Assembly: GCA_002408485.1 (NCBI GenBank)
Contig: DHSP01000068.1
Location: 1,551 to 26,678 of the forward strand
Direction of reading: 5' to 3'
Length of the DNA: 25,128 nucleotides
From: Proteiniphilum sp. UBA5283
Lineage (GTDB): Bacteria; Bacteroidota; Bacteroidia; Bacteroidales; Dysgonomonadaceae
In this document: positions 1-8,383 of the stretch, one piece after another
How the letters are laid out: each line of letters begins with the position of its first letter
Numbering within the stretch: position 1 is the stretch's first letter
Made by a program: the position numbers and the translations under genes
Notes under the pieces: generated by a model
Told to the model about the DNA's origin: nothing
The model's database searches: none
Seen by the model: the letters and a program-made list of their open reading frames with translations, nothing else

Positions 1-1
1 A

Positions 2-73
2 ATTCTGAGCCTGGGCCTCGCCTATGCATGGAAAAAAGGAGTTTTGGAATGGAAGTCAAAGATATCAAAATAA
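2..73 (+). CDS. nuoA: NADH-quinone oxidoreductase subunit A, C-terminal fragment (5' end outside window)
   Basis: The first 73 bases hold an open frame that ends at TAA 71-73 and encodes only the last 23 residues of a protein. The fragment contains GLAYAWKKGVLEW, which resembles the end of NuoA: the cytoplasmic end of the third membrane helix, then a Trp-Lys-Lys-Gly-x-Leu-Glu-Trp tail. NuoA is a small three-helix membrane subunit of complex I near the quinone channel. The following gene is nuoB, as expected for a nuo operon. The frame overlaps the start of nuoB by 25 bases, which suggests translational coupling. The call rests on a short fragment plus operon position, so the N-terminal two thirds of the protein and the operon promoter cannot be judged. 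Confidence 0.75.
   Translation: MLSLGLAYAWKKGVLEWKSKISK
38..41 (+). promoter_or_regulatory. Ribosome binding site deciding the nuoB start
   Basis: GGAG sits 7 bases before ATG 49 and lies inside the nuoA coding end. The alternative in-frame ATG at 28 has no comparable motif ahead of it. This favours the downstream start. Confidence 0.55.
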
Positions 74-693
74 AAGCGTTTCCGGCCGAAGAGTTCAAGG
101 ATAATGAAACCCTTCAGCAATATATTGACGCGTTAAAAAAGGAGGGTGGCAGCGTGATTGTCGGCAAGCTCGATCAACTGATCGACTGGGGTCGTGCCAA
201 TTCACTTTGGCCACTCGCTTTTGCCACCAGCTGCTGTGGAATTGAGTTTATGGCAGCTGCCTCCGCGCATTACGACCTTTCCCGCTTCGGGATGGAGGTC
301 ACCCGAAACAGTCCCCGCCAGGCCGATGTGATGGTGGTGGCAGGAACCATCGTGAACAAAATGGCACCGCTGCTCCGCAGGGTGTACGACCAGATGGCAG
401 AGCCAAAATATGTGGTGGCTATGGGGGCCTGTGCCATTTCGGGAGGGCCTTTTGTGAACTCCTACAACGTGGTGAAAGGCGTGGAGCAGATTATTCCGGT
501 CGACATTTATATCCCGGGATGCCCCCCACGGCCCGAGTCCTTGTTCTACGGGCTGCTGCAGCTACAACGGAAAGTGAAGGTAGAGCGATTTTTCGGCAAC
601 AAGCGGATCAAAAGAAATTATCGGCCCGAAACGCTGATTCACCCGGAAACAGGAGAATCCATTGATCCGCAAATTGATTTCGATAATGAATAA
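49..693 (+). CDS. nuoB: NADH-quinone oxidoreductase subunit B (N2 iron-sulfur subunit)
   Basis: NuoB (PSST) carries cluster N2, the last iron-sulfur centre of complex I, which passes electrons to quinone at the junction of the peripheral and membrane arms. The 214-residue protein has the four expected ligands: the tandem Cys62-Cys63 in TSCCGIEF, Cys128 in GACAISGG, and Cys158 in PGCPPRP. The NSPRQADVMVVAGT stretch is also typical. An in-frame ATG at 28 would add seven residues. ATG 49 is preferred because GGAG lies 7 bases upstream and because the resulting N-terminus (MEVKDIKIKAF) resembles Bacteroidales NuoB as I remember it. The C-terminal tail after residue 180 is charged and slightly longer than in E. 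coli. The gene overlaps nuoA by 25 bases and is followed by nuoCD after 21 bases. It is intact. Confidence 0.97.
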   Translation: MEVKDIKIKAFPAEEFKDNETLQQYIDALKKEGGSVIVGKLDQLIDWGRANSLWPLAFATSCCGIEFMAAASAHYDLSRFGMEVTRNSPRQADVMVVAGTIVNKMAPLLRRVYDQMAEPKYVVAMGACAISGGPFVNSYNVVKGVEQIIPVDIYIPGCPPRPESLFYGLLQLQRKVKVERFFGNKRIKRNYRPETLIHPETGESIDPQIDFDNE

Positions 694-714
694 TTCCACG
701 AAACCGACAGATCA

Positions 715-2346
715 ATGAGAGATATTACACACATTATACGACAGGCAGCAGAGGATGCGCAGATAGAGGAACGGCAAAAGCTTACTGTCACCGTAAAGCC
801 CCGACAGCTGCATCCGGTAGTGGAGGCACTGTACCGGAACAAAGAGCTACCTTTCGACTATCTGGTAAGCCTTACGGGAATGGATTGGGGAGAAACGCTG
901 GGAGTGATTTACCAGTTCTCTTCCTCCGCCGATCTTACACAGGAAGTAGTTATCATGACCGCTACTGCCGATCGCGAAGATCCGTTGTTGTATTCCATCA
1001 CCGATCTCTATGAGACGGCTCACCTGAACGAACGGGAAGTGTATGCCCTGTTTGGCATTCGCTTTATCAACAACCCCGACATGCGTCGCTTTCTGTTGAA
1101 CGATCAGTGGAAAGGTTTTCCCTTCCGCAAGGATTATAGTCACGATACTGGGTTAAATCCGGTGACCGTAATCAGCAGCGAGATCGTGGACGTTGCTCCC
1201 TGCATCAGGGAGACGGCCGACGGAAAGCTGATAGAAGAAAACAACCCGGTGTTCGACGAGGAAGACTATATCGTGAACATTGGCCCCCAGCACCCCTCCA
1301 CACACGGAGTGATGCATTTCAGGACATCGCTCGACGGAGAGATCGTGAAAAAGGTAGATGTCCACAGCGGGTATATCCACCGGGGAATTGAAAAACTGTG
1401 CGAAAGCATGACCTACCCGCAGATGCTGCACCTGACCGACCGTCTCGACTATCTGTCGGCCAACATCAACCGTCATGCCCTGTGCATGTGCATTGAGAAA
1501 GCAGCAGAAATAGAAGTCCCCGGGCGGGCACAGTATATCCGTACCATCATGGATGAACTGCAGCGCATCAGTTCCCACCTCCTTGCCTGGGCCTGCCAGT
1601 GTAACGACCTGGGAGCCACCACCGCATTTATCTATGGTATGCGCGAAAGAGAGCACGTGCTCGACATCTTCGATAAAACTTGTGGCGGCCGGCTCATCGT
1701 CAACCAGAACGTGGTGGGTGGAATCATGTTCGACATTTATCCGGATTTCCGGAAAGATGTGAACGTATTCATTCCCTACATGCGAAAGAGGTTGAAGGAA
1801 TACGACGATTTCTTCTCACACAACCCCATCGCATTGGGACGGATGAAGCATATCGGCTACCTAAGCAGGGAGGATGCCATCAGCTACGGTGTCACGGGAC
1901 CGGCCGGGAGAGCCTCGGGATGGTCGTGCGATGTGCGCAAATACAAACCCTACGCCCTCTATGACCGGGTGGAGTTCAACGAAGTGATGCGTACCGAAGG
2001 AGATTCGTATGCCCGCTACCAGAACAGGCTCGACGAAATAGCGCAGTCGCTTCATATCATAGAACAGCTGATCGACAACATTCCCGAAGGAGAGGTGTGT
2101 GCCAAAACAAAACCGGTGATCCGCCTTCCACAGGGACAATTCTTCCAGAGCGTGGAAACAGGAAAAGGCGAGTTCGGGGTCTTCGTTGAAAGTCGTGGCG
2201 ACAAAACACCCTACCGGGTGAAATTCCGCTCCCCCTCCCTGTCGGCCGTTTCGGTGATGCCACTGATCTGCCGGGATGCTTTTCTCTCGGACCTGATCGG
2301 CATTGCGGGATCGATGGATTTCGTCATTCCCGACATCGACCGATAG
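715..2346 (+). CDS. nuoCD: NADH-quinone oxidoreductase subunit C/D, natural fusion
   Basis: One 543-residue frame encodes both the 30 kDa (NuoC) and 49 kDa (NuoD) subunits of the complex I peripheral arm. NuoC occupies about residues 1-150, with its signature NEREVYALFGIRF (105-117) followed by NPDMRRFLL and FPFRKDY. A linker of about 35 residues follows. NuoD runs from about 185 to the end, with NIGPQHPSTHGV (188-199), HSGYIHRGIEKL, DRLDYLSAN (Tyr246 corresponds to the quinone-head tyrosine of the family) and the C-terminal FVIPDIDR. NuoD and NuoB together form the quinone cavity. C-D fusions are known in E. coli and in Bacteroidetes, so the fusion is not an artefact. ATG 715 has no good Shine-Dalgarno, which is normal in this phylum. 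NuoH follows after 27 bases. Confidence 0.97.
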   Translation: MRDITHIIRQAAEDAQIEERQKLTVTVKPRQLHPVVEALYRNKELPFDYLVSLTGMDWGETLGVIYQFSSSADLTQEVVIMTATADREDPLLYSITDLYETAHLNEREVYALFGIRFINNPDMRRFLLNDQWKGFPFRKDYSHDTGLNPVTVISSEIVDVAPCIRETADGKLIEENNPVFDEEDYIVNIGPQHPSTHGVMHFRTSLDGEIVKKVDVHSGYIHRGIEKLCESMTYPQMLHLTDRLDYLSANINRHALCMCIEKAAEIEVPGRAQYIRTIMDELQRISSHLLAWACQCNDLGATTAFIYGMREREHVLDIFDKTCGGRLIVNQNVVGGIMFDIYPDFRKDVNVFIPYMRKRLKEYDDFFSHNPIALGRMKHIGYLSREDAISYGVTGPAGRASGWSCDVRKYKPYALYDRVEFNEVMRTEGDSYARYQNRLDEIAQSLHIIEQLIDNIPEGEVCAKTKPVIRLPQGQFFQSVETGKGEFGVFVESRGDKTPYRVKFRSPSLSAVSVMPLICRDAFLSDLIGIAGSMDFVIPDIDR

Positions 2347-2373
2347 TAAGTATTCAACACTAAAAGGAAACCA

Positions 2374-3513
2374 ATGCAATTGAAAACGATGCTATTCTAT
2401 TCACACCCCCTGGAACTGACCAGAATTCTTGAGGCGATTGACACTTTCTTACGGATCCACCTTTCCCCGGGGCTGGCTACCCTGGCCGAGGGCATACTCG
2501 TGGGGCTGCTTCTGCTCGCTACGTACGCCATGATTGCTCTGGCACTGATATACATTGAACGAAAGGTGGCTGCTTCCTTCCAGGCCCGACTGGGACCAAA
2601 CCGGCTGGGTAAGTACGGAGTATTTCAATCGTTTGCCGACATGATCAAGATATTGATCAAGGAGATCATCCAGATAAAGAAAGCTGATAAATTGCTGTTC
2701 TATGTTGCTCCCTTCTTCGTGATTGTAGCCTCTGTGCTGGCTTTCGGCGCTCTCCCCTTTGGAATGAACCTGCAGGCCATCGACTTTAATATCGGCGTCT
2801 TTTACCTGCTGGCGGTCTCGTCGCTGGGCGTGATCGGAATTTTACTGGCAGGCTGGTCGAGTAACAACAAATATTCCATGATCGGAGCCATGCGCAGCGG
2901 CGCCCAGTTCATCAGCTACGAGCTCTCCGCCGGATTTTCCCTGATGACCATCGTGGTATTGAGCGGAACCATGCAGTTTTCCGAGATTATTGAGGGACAG
3001 CGTTACTGCTGGAACCTGTTTAACGGGCACCTGCCTGCCATGATCGCGTTCCTCATTTACCTGATATCGGGCCATGCCGAAACAAACCGGGGCCCTTTCG
3101 ACCTTCCCGAGGCCGAATCGGAGCTGACGGCAGGATACCACACCGAATACTCGGGCTTGCAATTTGGATTTTTCTATCTTTCGGAATACCTCAACATGTT
3201 TATTGTGGCAGCCGTTGCAGCCACCGTCTTTCTGGGAGGATGGATGCCTCTGCAGATAAAAGGCTGGGAAGCGTTTAATCAGGCGATGTGGTTTATCCCT
3301 TCCTGGGTATGGTTCTTCGGCAAAGCGGGCCTGCTCATGTTCTTCAGCTTATGGGTCCGCTGGTCTTTCCCGCGCCTGCGCATCGACCTGCTGCTGAATC
3401 TGGAATGGAAATACCTGCTGCCCGCAAACCTGGTGAACCTGTTGGTCATGGTGGTCGTCGTATTATCGGGATTGACCCTGACGGAGCTGTTTCCGGCTTT
3501 ATTCGGTAACTAA
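2374..3513 (+). CDS. nuoH: NADH-quinone oxidoreductase subunit H (ND1-type, quinone channel)
   Basis: NuoH is the membrane subunit that closes the quinone chamber against NuoB/NuoD and starts the proton-transfer path. Its hallmark loops are present: Glu62-Arg63-Lys64 followed by QARLGPNRLGKYG, then a GAMRSGAQFISYE loop near residues 171-183, and the acidic loop AETNRGPFDLPEAESEL (about 235-251) continuing to AGYHTEYSG. About eight to nine hydrophobic segments are visible. At 379 residues it is longer than E. coli NuoH (325), mainly through about 35 extra residues before the first helix. AAGGA at 2364-2368, five bases before ATG 2374, supports that start; an ATG at 2389 is a less likely alternative. 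NuoI follows after 12 bases. Confidence 0.96.
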   Translation: MQLKTMLFYSHPLELTRILEAIDTFLRIHLSPGLATLAEGILVGLLLLATYAMIALALIYIERKVAASFQARLGPNRLGKYGVFQSFADMIKILIKEIIQIKKADKLLFYVAPFFVIVASVLAFGALPFGMNLQAIDFNIGVFYLLAVSSLGVIGILLAGWSSNNKYSMIGAMRSGAQFISYELSAGFSLMTIVVLSGTMQFSEIIEGQRYCWNLFNGHLPAMIAFLIYLISGHAETNRGPFDLPEAESELTAGYHTEYSGLQFGFFYLSEYLNMFIVAAVAATVFLGGWMPLQIKGWEAFNQAMWFIPSWVWFFGKAGLLMFFSLWVRWSFPRLRIDLLLNLEWKYLLPANLVNLLVMVVVVLSGLTLTELFPALFGN

Positions 3514-3525
3514 ACTATTTTTCAT

Positions 3526-4035
3526 ATGAATTTTTCAACATACATACGGGGCATCTTCAAGGGCCTGAGATCGCTGGCGGGGGGAATGAGCGTCACAGGA
3601 AAGGAATTCCTGACACCCAAAGTCACGATGGAGTATCCCGAAAACAGGAAAACGCTGGTCATCTCAGACCGCTGGCGTTCGGAGCTGATCATGCCCCACG
3701 ACGAACAAAATGAACATGCCTGTACCGCCTGCGGTATTTGCATGATAAACTGCCCGAACGGTACCATCAGGGTGATATCGGCTTCGATAGACACCGAAGA
3801 GGGTAAAAAAAAGAAGATCCTGGACAAGCACCTCTGGGATTACGGAAGCTGCACCTTCTGCAATCTGTGCGTGATAAGCTGCCCGTCGGATGCCATTGTC
3901 TTCAACAACGACTTTGAGGGTGCAGTATTCAACAGGAGCAAGCTTGTGCACCAGCTCAATCACACAGGGTCGAAACTCCGTGAAAAGAAACGGGAACCGC
4001 TTCCGGCAAACAGTGAAAAAACCACGGATAAATAA
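3526..4035 (+). CDS. nuoI: NADH-quinone oxidoreductase subunit I (two [4Fe-4S] ferredoxin subunit)
   Basis: NuoI (TYKY) holds clusters N6a and N6b and relays electrons to N2 in NuoB. The 169-residue protein has the two expected four-cysteine motifs: Cys66, 69, 72, 76 in CTACGICMINCP and Cys109, 112, 115, 119 in CTFCNLCVISCP. The two binding motifs are separated by a lysine-rich stretch (EEGKKKK). The N-terminal 25 residues form the usual amphipathic membrane-anchoring helix. The C-terminal tail after about residue 150 is hydrophilic and lysine/glutamate rich. In a complex lacking NuoE, F and G this subunit would be the outermost iron-sulfur protein, and so the probable docking site for the electron donor; that is inference. 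The gene is spaced 12 bases from nuoH and 8 from nuoJ. Confidence 0.96.
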   Translation: MNFSTYIRGIFKGLRSLAGGMSVTGKEFLTPKVTMEYPENRKTLVISDRWRSELIMPHDEQNEHACTACGICMINCPNGTIRVISASIDTEEGKKKKILDKHLWDYGSCTFCNLCVISCPSDAIVFNNDFEGAVFNRSKLVHQLNHTGSKLREKKREPLPANSEKTTDK

Positions 4036-4043
4036 ATGAAAGA

Positions 4044-4583
4044 ATGACGGAACAAATTATATTTTACCTGCTGGCGTTGGCAATTACGGTCTTTTCAATC
4101 CTGGCCGTCACGAGCAAACTGATTGTGCGCTCGGCCACCTACCTGTTGTTTGTGTTACTGGCCACGGCAGGACTCTACATGCTGCTCGGCTACCATTTCC
4201 TGTTCGCTGTGCAGATTTCGGTTTATGCAGGCGGCATCATGGTGCTGTTTATCATGGCCATCTTTCTCACCCATAAACCCGGGACAAGTGTCCGCACAAA
4301 ACGGGGCTGGAGAATTAAATCGTCTGCGTTGCTCTCTCTTGCGGGTATTGTGCTGTGCGGATATATCATCATTACCAATGGCATCCGCACTTATCAGTTT
4401 ATGGAAAGAGACGGATTTACGATGCAGGAAATTGGATCGACCATGCTGGGATCACAAAAAGGGCAGTACCTACTCTCCTTTGAGATGATGAGCATCCTGC
4501 TGCTAGCCTGCATTGTGGGTGCTATCCTGATTGCCCGGAAAACGAAAACAACTGACCACGACACAAACGAGACAGACCAATAA
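4044..4583 (+). CDS. nuoJ: NADH-quinone oxidoreductase subunit J
   Basis: NuoJ (ND6) is a five-helix membrane subunit next to NuoK and NuoH, and its third helix changes shape during turnover. The 179-residue product shows the family core: a first helix from the N-terminus, then VRSATYLLFVLLATAGLYMLL and VQISVYAGGIMVLFIMAIFL (about residues 56-75), where Tyr61 and the following glycines match the flexible helix-3 motif. Two more hydrophobic segments lie near residues 93-112 and 147-164. The C-terminus is short and polar. The gene begins 8 bases after nuoI and its TAA is only 2 bases before the nuoK ATG, so translation of J and K is probably coupled. Confidence 0.94.
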   Translation: MTEQIIFYLLALAITVFSILAVTSKLIVRSATYLLFVLLATAGLYMLLGYHFLFAVQISVYAGGIMVLFIMAIFLTHKPGTSVRTKRGWRIKSSALLSLAGIVLCGYIIITNGIRTYQFMERDGFTMQEIGSTMLGSQKGQYLLSFEMMSILLLACIVGAILIARKTKTTDHDTNETDQ

Positions 4584-4585
4584 GT

Positions 4586-4927
4586 ATGGGAGAATTTTTG
4601 ATAAATAACACAGGGGATGCGGTTCCTGTAATGGCTTATCAACTGGTGAGCCTAATCATGTTTTTTGCCGGTATTTACGGCTTCTTCACCCGCAAAAATT
4701 TAATGATGATGCTAATAGCTGTTGAATTGATACTGAATGCGGCCGACATCAATTTCGCGGTCTTCAACCGGTATCTTTACCCCGGACAGATGGACGGGAT
4801 GTTTTTCGCGCTGTTCACCATTGCCATTGCGGCCTGTGAAACCGCGGTAGCCATCGCTATCATCATCAACGTATACCGCAACTTTGGAAATGCGGATGTC
4901 GATAATCTCAAAAAAATGAAAGGATAA
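4586..4927 (+). CDS. nuoK: NADH-quinone oxidoreductase subunit K
   Basis: NuoK (ND4L, MrpC-like) is a three-helix membrane subunit in the central proton-transfer axis. The two membrane glutamates required in E. coli NuoK (Glu36, Glu72) are present as Glu47 in AVELILNAADINF and Glu85 in AACETAVAIAI. At 113 residues the protein is slightly longer than usual (about 100) because of about 15 extra residues before the first helix (ahead of MAYQLVSLIMFF). ATG 4586 lies 2 bases after the nuoJ stop, which fits translational coupling. An internal ATG at 4631 would give the standard length and cannot be excluded. nuoL follows after 4 bases. Confidence 0.94.
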   Translation: MGEFLINNTGDAVPVMAYQLVSLIMFFAGIYGFFTRKNLMMMLIAVELILNAADINFAVFNRYLYPGQMDGMFFALFTIAIAACETAVAIAIIINVYRNFGNADVDNLKKMKG

Positions 4928-4931
4928 GCTC

Positions 4932-6836
4932 ATGGAATATACGTTGCTCATACTGCTGCTGCCCCTCGCCTCTTTCGTGCTGCTGGGGCTTCTCAGCAAC
5001 AGGCTGAACCACAAAACATCCGGGGTCGTTGGCACAGGCGTTCTCCTCCTGGTGACGCTGCTCTCTTTTTATGCGGCCTGGAACTATTTTACCACGCAAA
5101 AAGCAGGAGGTGTGTTTCAGTCCCTGCTGCCGTTCAATATCCCCTGGCTCGGCATGGGGCCTCAGCTGCATATCGATCTGGGTATCCTGCTCGACCCGAT
5201 CTCGGTAATGATGCTCGTGGTGATATCCACTGTCTCGCTGATGGTGCATATCTACAGTCTGGGGTATATGAAGGGGGAAAAAGGATTCCAGCGTTATTAT
5301 GCGTTCCTCTCTCTCTTTACCTTCTCGATGATGGGCCTGGTTCTGTCGACCAATATTTTTCAGATGTACATCTTCTGGGAGCTGGTTGGCGTTTCTTCCT
5401 ATCTGCTCATCGGCTTCTATTATACAAAACCGGAAGCCGTGGCGGCCTCCAAAAAAGCGTTTATCGTGACCCGTTTTGCCGATATGTTTTTCCTGATCGG
5501 CATCCTGGTGCTCTCCTACTATACGCAGACATTTGATTTCGGCGCCCTCACATCGGGCAACACAGCCCTCTTTCAGCAAGCCCTCTCCATCACTTTTATG
5601 GGAGCATCGGCCCTGGTATGGGCCATGGCATTGATCTTCATCGGCGCCGCCGGCAAATCGGCCATGTTCCCGCTCCATATCTGGCTGCCGGATGCGATGG
5701 AAGGCCCAACGCCCGTATCGGCGTTGATTCACGCTGCAACTATGGTGGTGGCGGGTGTATATCTGGTGGCACGGCTCTTTCCGGTCTACGTGGTATTTAC
5801 ACCGGAGGTACTGGAAGGGATTGCTTACGTAGGTGCGTTCACATCAATGTTCGCGGCAGTCATAGCCATGGTGCAAACCGACATTAAAAGGGTGCTGGCC
5901 TTCTCCACCATCTCCCAGATCGGGTTTATGATGGTGGCGCTGGGCGTTTCAAAATTCGAAGGACACGGGGGATTAGGATACATGGCGTCGATGTTTCACC
6001 TGTTTACCCACGCCATGTTCAAAGCATTGCTCTTCTTGGGGGCAGGCTCGGTAATTCATGCTGTACACAGCAACGAGATGAGCAAGATGGGGGGGCTGCG
6101 CAAACATATGCCGGTCACCCACTGGACGTTTCTGATTGCATGCCTCGCCATTGCAGGCATACCACCCTTTTCGGGATTTTTCAGCAAGGATGAGATCCTT
6201 GCGGCCACCTACCAATACAATACAGGCCTGGGAATATGGATGACGTTTGTGGCCGGGCTCACTGCTTTCTACATTTTCCGGTTATATTTTTCCATCTTCT
6301 GGGGAAAAGAGAATCGTTACGAGCATCATACTCCCCACGAATCTCCGCGGACCATGACTTTCCCCCTGATTTTTCTGGCGGCAGTCACGTTGTTGGGAGG
6401 CTTCATTCCCTTCGGAAATTTTGTGACGGCCGACCGCTCCGAATATACGATACACATCGACTGGCTGATCGCCGTGATCAGTATTGTTGTGGCAGTTGAA
6501 GCCATCTTCATTGCCGGCATGAGATATCAGTATCCCGGAAGGAGACTGAAAAAAATGCCGTCACTGCTGCAAGGATTTAACAGGGCCGCCCAACATCGTT
6601 TTTATGTGGACGAGATTTACCTGTTTGTCACCAAAAAGATTCTGTTCAACGGCATCTCCCGGGCATTTGCCTGGTTTGACCGCCACGTGGTGGATGGGTT
6701 CATCAACGGACTTGCCTCGGTCACCGGCTGGGTATCCGTGAAGATCCGGGGTCTCCAGTCGGGCGAAATACAATGGTATGCTTTTGTGTTTCTGCTGGGA
6801 ACGCTGCTGATCACGGCCTTGTTCCTGTTTATTTAA
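4932..6836 (+). CDS. nuoL: NADH-quinone oxidoreductase subunit L (distal antiporter-like proton pump)
   Basis: NuoL (ND5) is the distal antiporter-like subunit and carries the long lateral helix. The 634-residue protein has the key charged membrane residues: Glu150 in IFWELVGVSSYLLIG, Lys242 in AAGKSAMFPLHIWLPDAMEGPTPVSAL, Lys320 in DIKRVLAFSTISQIG, and Lys419-Asp420 in GFFSKDEILAA. Many hydrophobic helices are visible. The C-terminal third contains a charged linker (about 455-475), then a long amphipathic region and a last hydrophobic segment (VFLLGTLLITALFLFI) that fit the lateral helix and its anchor. AAAGGA overlaps the nuoK stop 7 bases before ATG 4932. The gene is intact, slightly longer than E. 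coli NuoL (613), and its stop codon lies within a 16 bp palindrome. Confidence 0.97.
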   Translation: MEYTLLILLLPLASFVLLGLLSNRLNHKTSGVVGTGVLLLVTLLSFYAAWNYFTTQKAGGVFQSLLPFNIPWLGMGPQLHIDLGILLDPISVMMLVVISTVSLMVHIYSLGYMKGEKGFQRYYAFLSLFTFSMMGLVLSTNIFQMYIFWELVGVSSYLLIGFYYTKPEAVAASKKAFIVTRFADMFFLIGILVLSYYTQTFDFGALTSGNTALFQQALSITFMGASALVWAMALIFIGAAGKSAMFPLHIWLPDAMEGPTPVSALIHAATMVVAGVYLVARLFPVYVVFTPEVLEGIAYVGAFTSMFAAVIAMVQTDIKRVLAFSTISQIGFMMVALGVSKFEGHGGLGYMASMFHLFTHAMFKALLFLGAGSVIHAVHSNEMSKMGGLRKHMPVTHWTFLIACLAIAGIPPFSGFFSKDEILAATYQYNTGLGIWMTFVAGLTAFYIFRLYFSIFWGKENRYEHHTPHESPRTMTFPLIFLAAVTLLGGFIPFGNFVTADRSEYTIHIDWLIAVISIVVAVEAIFIAGMRYQYPGRRLKKMPSLLQGFNRAAQHRFYVDEIYLFVTKKILFNGISRAFAWFDRHVVDGFINGLASVTGWVSVKIRGLQSGEIQWYAFVFLLGTLLITALFLFI

Positions 6837-6847
6837 ATGCATTTAAA
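6832..6847. repeat. Perfect 16 bp AT-rich palindrome across the nuoL stop codon
   Basis: TTTAAATGCATTTAAA is its own reverse complement. It contains the nuoL TAA (6834-6836) and fills most of the 22-base gap before nuoM. It is too short in loop and too AT-rich to be a terminator. It may be a coincidence. Confidence 0.6.
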
Positions 6848-6858
6848 GAAATAAAGAT

Positions 6859-8340
6859 ATGAATTTTTTATCCCTCTTTGTCCTCCTGCCACTGCTGATG
6901 ATCCTTGCCCTTTTCCTGGCAAGAAACAGGAAACAGGTATTGGGAATTATGGTGACCGGAAGTACACTGCTGGTCGTTCTCTCAGCTTATCTGGCCTACC
7001 TGTACACTGCAGCGAGAGGCAACGGCGCAACCGACCCGATGCTCTTCACCGCTTCCCTGTCGTGGTTTAAACCACTCAACATACGTTATGCAGTGGGAGT
7101 AGACGGCGTGTCGGTAGTCATGCTCTGCCTCACCTCGCTCATCGTCTTCACCGGCACCTTTGTTTCGTGGAAAATGGCGCCGCTCACCAAAGAGTTTTTC
7201 CTGTGGTATTGCCTCCTTGCCACCGGCGTATTCGGATTTTTTATCACAATCGACCTGTTCGCCATGTTTCTGTTTTACGAGACGGCACTGATCCCGATGT
7301 ATCTGCTTATTGGTGTGTGGGGCACCGGCAGAAAGGAGTATTCGGCCATGAAGCTGACCCTCATGCTGATGGGGTCTTCCATGATTCTCCTGGTGGGTAT
7401 ACTGGGCATTTATTTCAGTTCGGGTGCAACCAGCATGAACATCCTTGACATTGTGCGTACACCGATTCCTCTGGAACAGCAATATCTGTTCTTTACCCTT
7501 ACCTTTTTCGGGTTTGGTGTATTGGGAGCACTTTTCCCGTTTCATTCCTGGTCCCCCGACGGCCACGCATCAGCACCGACGGCTGTGTCCATGCTGCATG
7601 CCGGCGTACTGATGAAGCTGGGAGGATACGGATGTTTCAGGGTGGCCATCTCCTTGATGCCGGAGGCAGCTGCACAGCTTTCCCCCCTGTTCCTTGTCCT
7701 CACGGCTATCGGCGTGGTGTATGGCGCCTTTGCAGCTATCCGGCAGACCGACCTGAAGTATATCAATGCCTATTCGTCGGTGAGCCACTGCAACCTGGTG
7801 CTCTTTGCAATCCTGATGCTTACGCAAACAGCGCTCACGGGAGCTGTGCTGCAGATGCTTTCCCACGGGCTGATTACAGCGCTTTTCTTCGCATTGATCG
7901 GAATGATCTACGGCCGCACACATACGCGATTGATCACCGAGATGGGTGGCCTGATGAAGATCATGCCTTTTTTGGGTGTCTCTTTCGTGATTGCCGGATT
8001 GGCCAATATCGGTGTTCCCGGGCTGAGCGGATTTGTGGCTGAGATGACCATCTTCGTCGGTGCTTTTGAAAATAACGGACTGTTACACCGCATACTGACC
8101 ATCGCCGCCGTCACATCAATCGTGATTGGAGCGGTGTACATCCTGCGCACCATCGGGAAATTCCTTTACGGCCCCCTCCAGAATCCGGAGCATACGAAGC
8201 TCGGTGATGCCCGCTGGTATGAACGACTGGCCGTGATTATGCTGATAGCGGGTATCGTGTATCTCGGTTCCTTTCCGACAGGAATCTCGGATATGATCAA
8301 CGACAGCTTTGGAAACCTGTTGCAGGCAGTAAAGAATTAA
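6859..8340 (+). CDS. nuoM: NADH-quinone oxidoreductase subunit M (antiporter-like), missing the TM7 lysine
   Basis: NuoM (ND4) is the middle antiporter-like proton-pumping subunit. The 493-residue protein has the family motifs: Glu141 in MFLFYETALIPMYLLIGVWG, the block FPFHSWSPDGHASAPTAVSM (226-245) followed by LHAGVLMKLGGYG with Lys253, His336 in MLSHGLITALFF, and Glu395 in PGLSGFVAEMTIF. One key position differs. NuoL and NuoN in this window both have a lysine seven residues before the histidine of P-x-H-x-W (Lys242 and Lys215), and E. coli NuoM has Lys234 there, but this NuoM has Leu222. The frame around it is clean, so a sequencing slip is unlikely. ATG 6859 follows nuoL after 22 bases. 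NuoN follows after 78 bases, the largest gap in the operon. Confidence 0.96.
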   Translation: MNFLSLFVLLPLLMILALFLARNRKQVLGIMVTGSTLLVVLSAYLAYLYTAARGNGATDPMLFTASLSWFKPLNIRYAVGVDGVSVVMLCLTSLIVFTGTFVSWKMAPLTKEFFLWYCLLATGVFGFFITIDLFAMFLFYETALIPMYLLIGVWGTGRKEYSAMKLTLMLMGSSMILLVGILGIYFSSGATSMNILDIVRTPIPLEQQYLFFTLTFFGFGVLGALFPFHSWSPDGHASAPTAVSMLHAGVLMKLGGYGCFRVAISLMPEAAAQLSPLFLVLTAIGVVYGAFAAIRQTDLKYINAYSSVSHCNLVLFAILMLTQTALTGAVLQMLSHGLITALFFALIGMIYGRTHTRLITEMGGLMKIMPFLGVSFVIAGLANIGVPGLSGFVAEMTIFVGAFENNGLLHRILTIAAVTSIVIGAVYILRTIGKFLYGPLQNPEHTKLGDARWYERLAVIMLIAGIVYLGSFPTGISDMINDSFGNLLQAVKN

Positions 8341-8361
8341 TCTTTTTCAACGAGTGCAAGT

Positions 8362-8383
8362 GTGTAAAAAATCTTTTTTTCAC
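8362..8383. repeat. Imperfect AT-rich dyad in the nuoM-nuoN gap
   Basis: GTG, T, six A, TC, seven T and CAC form an inverted repeat with one T-T mismatch and a two-base centre. It lies in the 78-base gap between nuoM and nuoN. It has no GC-rich stem, so it does not look like an intrinsic terminator. A weak processing or pausing site is possible but unsupported. No TAnnTTTG promoter motif is visible in the gap. Confidence 0.35.

Noticed and set aside
4908..5732. A 274-codon open frame on the minus strand opposite nuoL
   Set aside because: It is rich in Arg, Gln and His with no recognisable domain, and lies wholly antisense to nuoK/nuoL, which have clear family motifs. It is a shadow frame.
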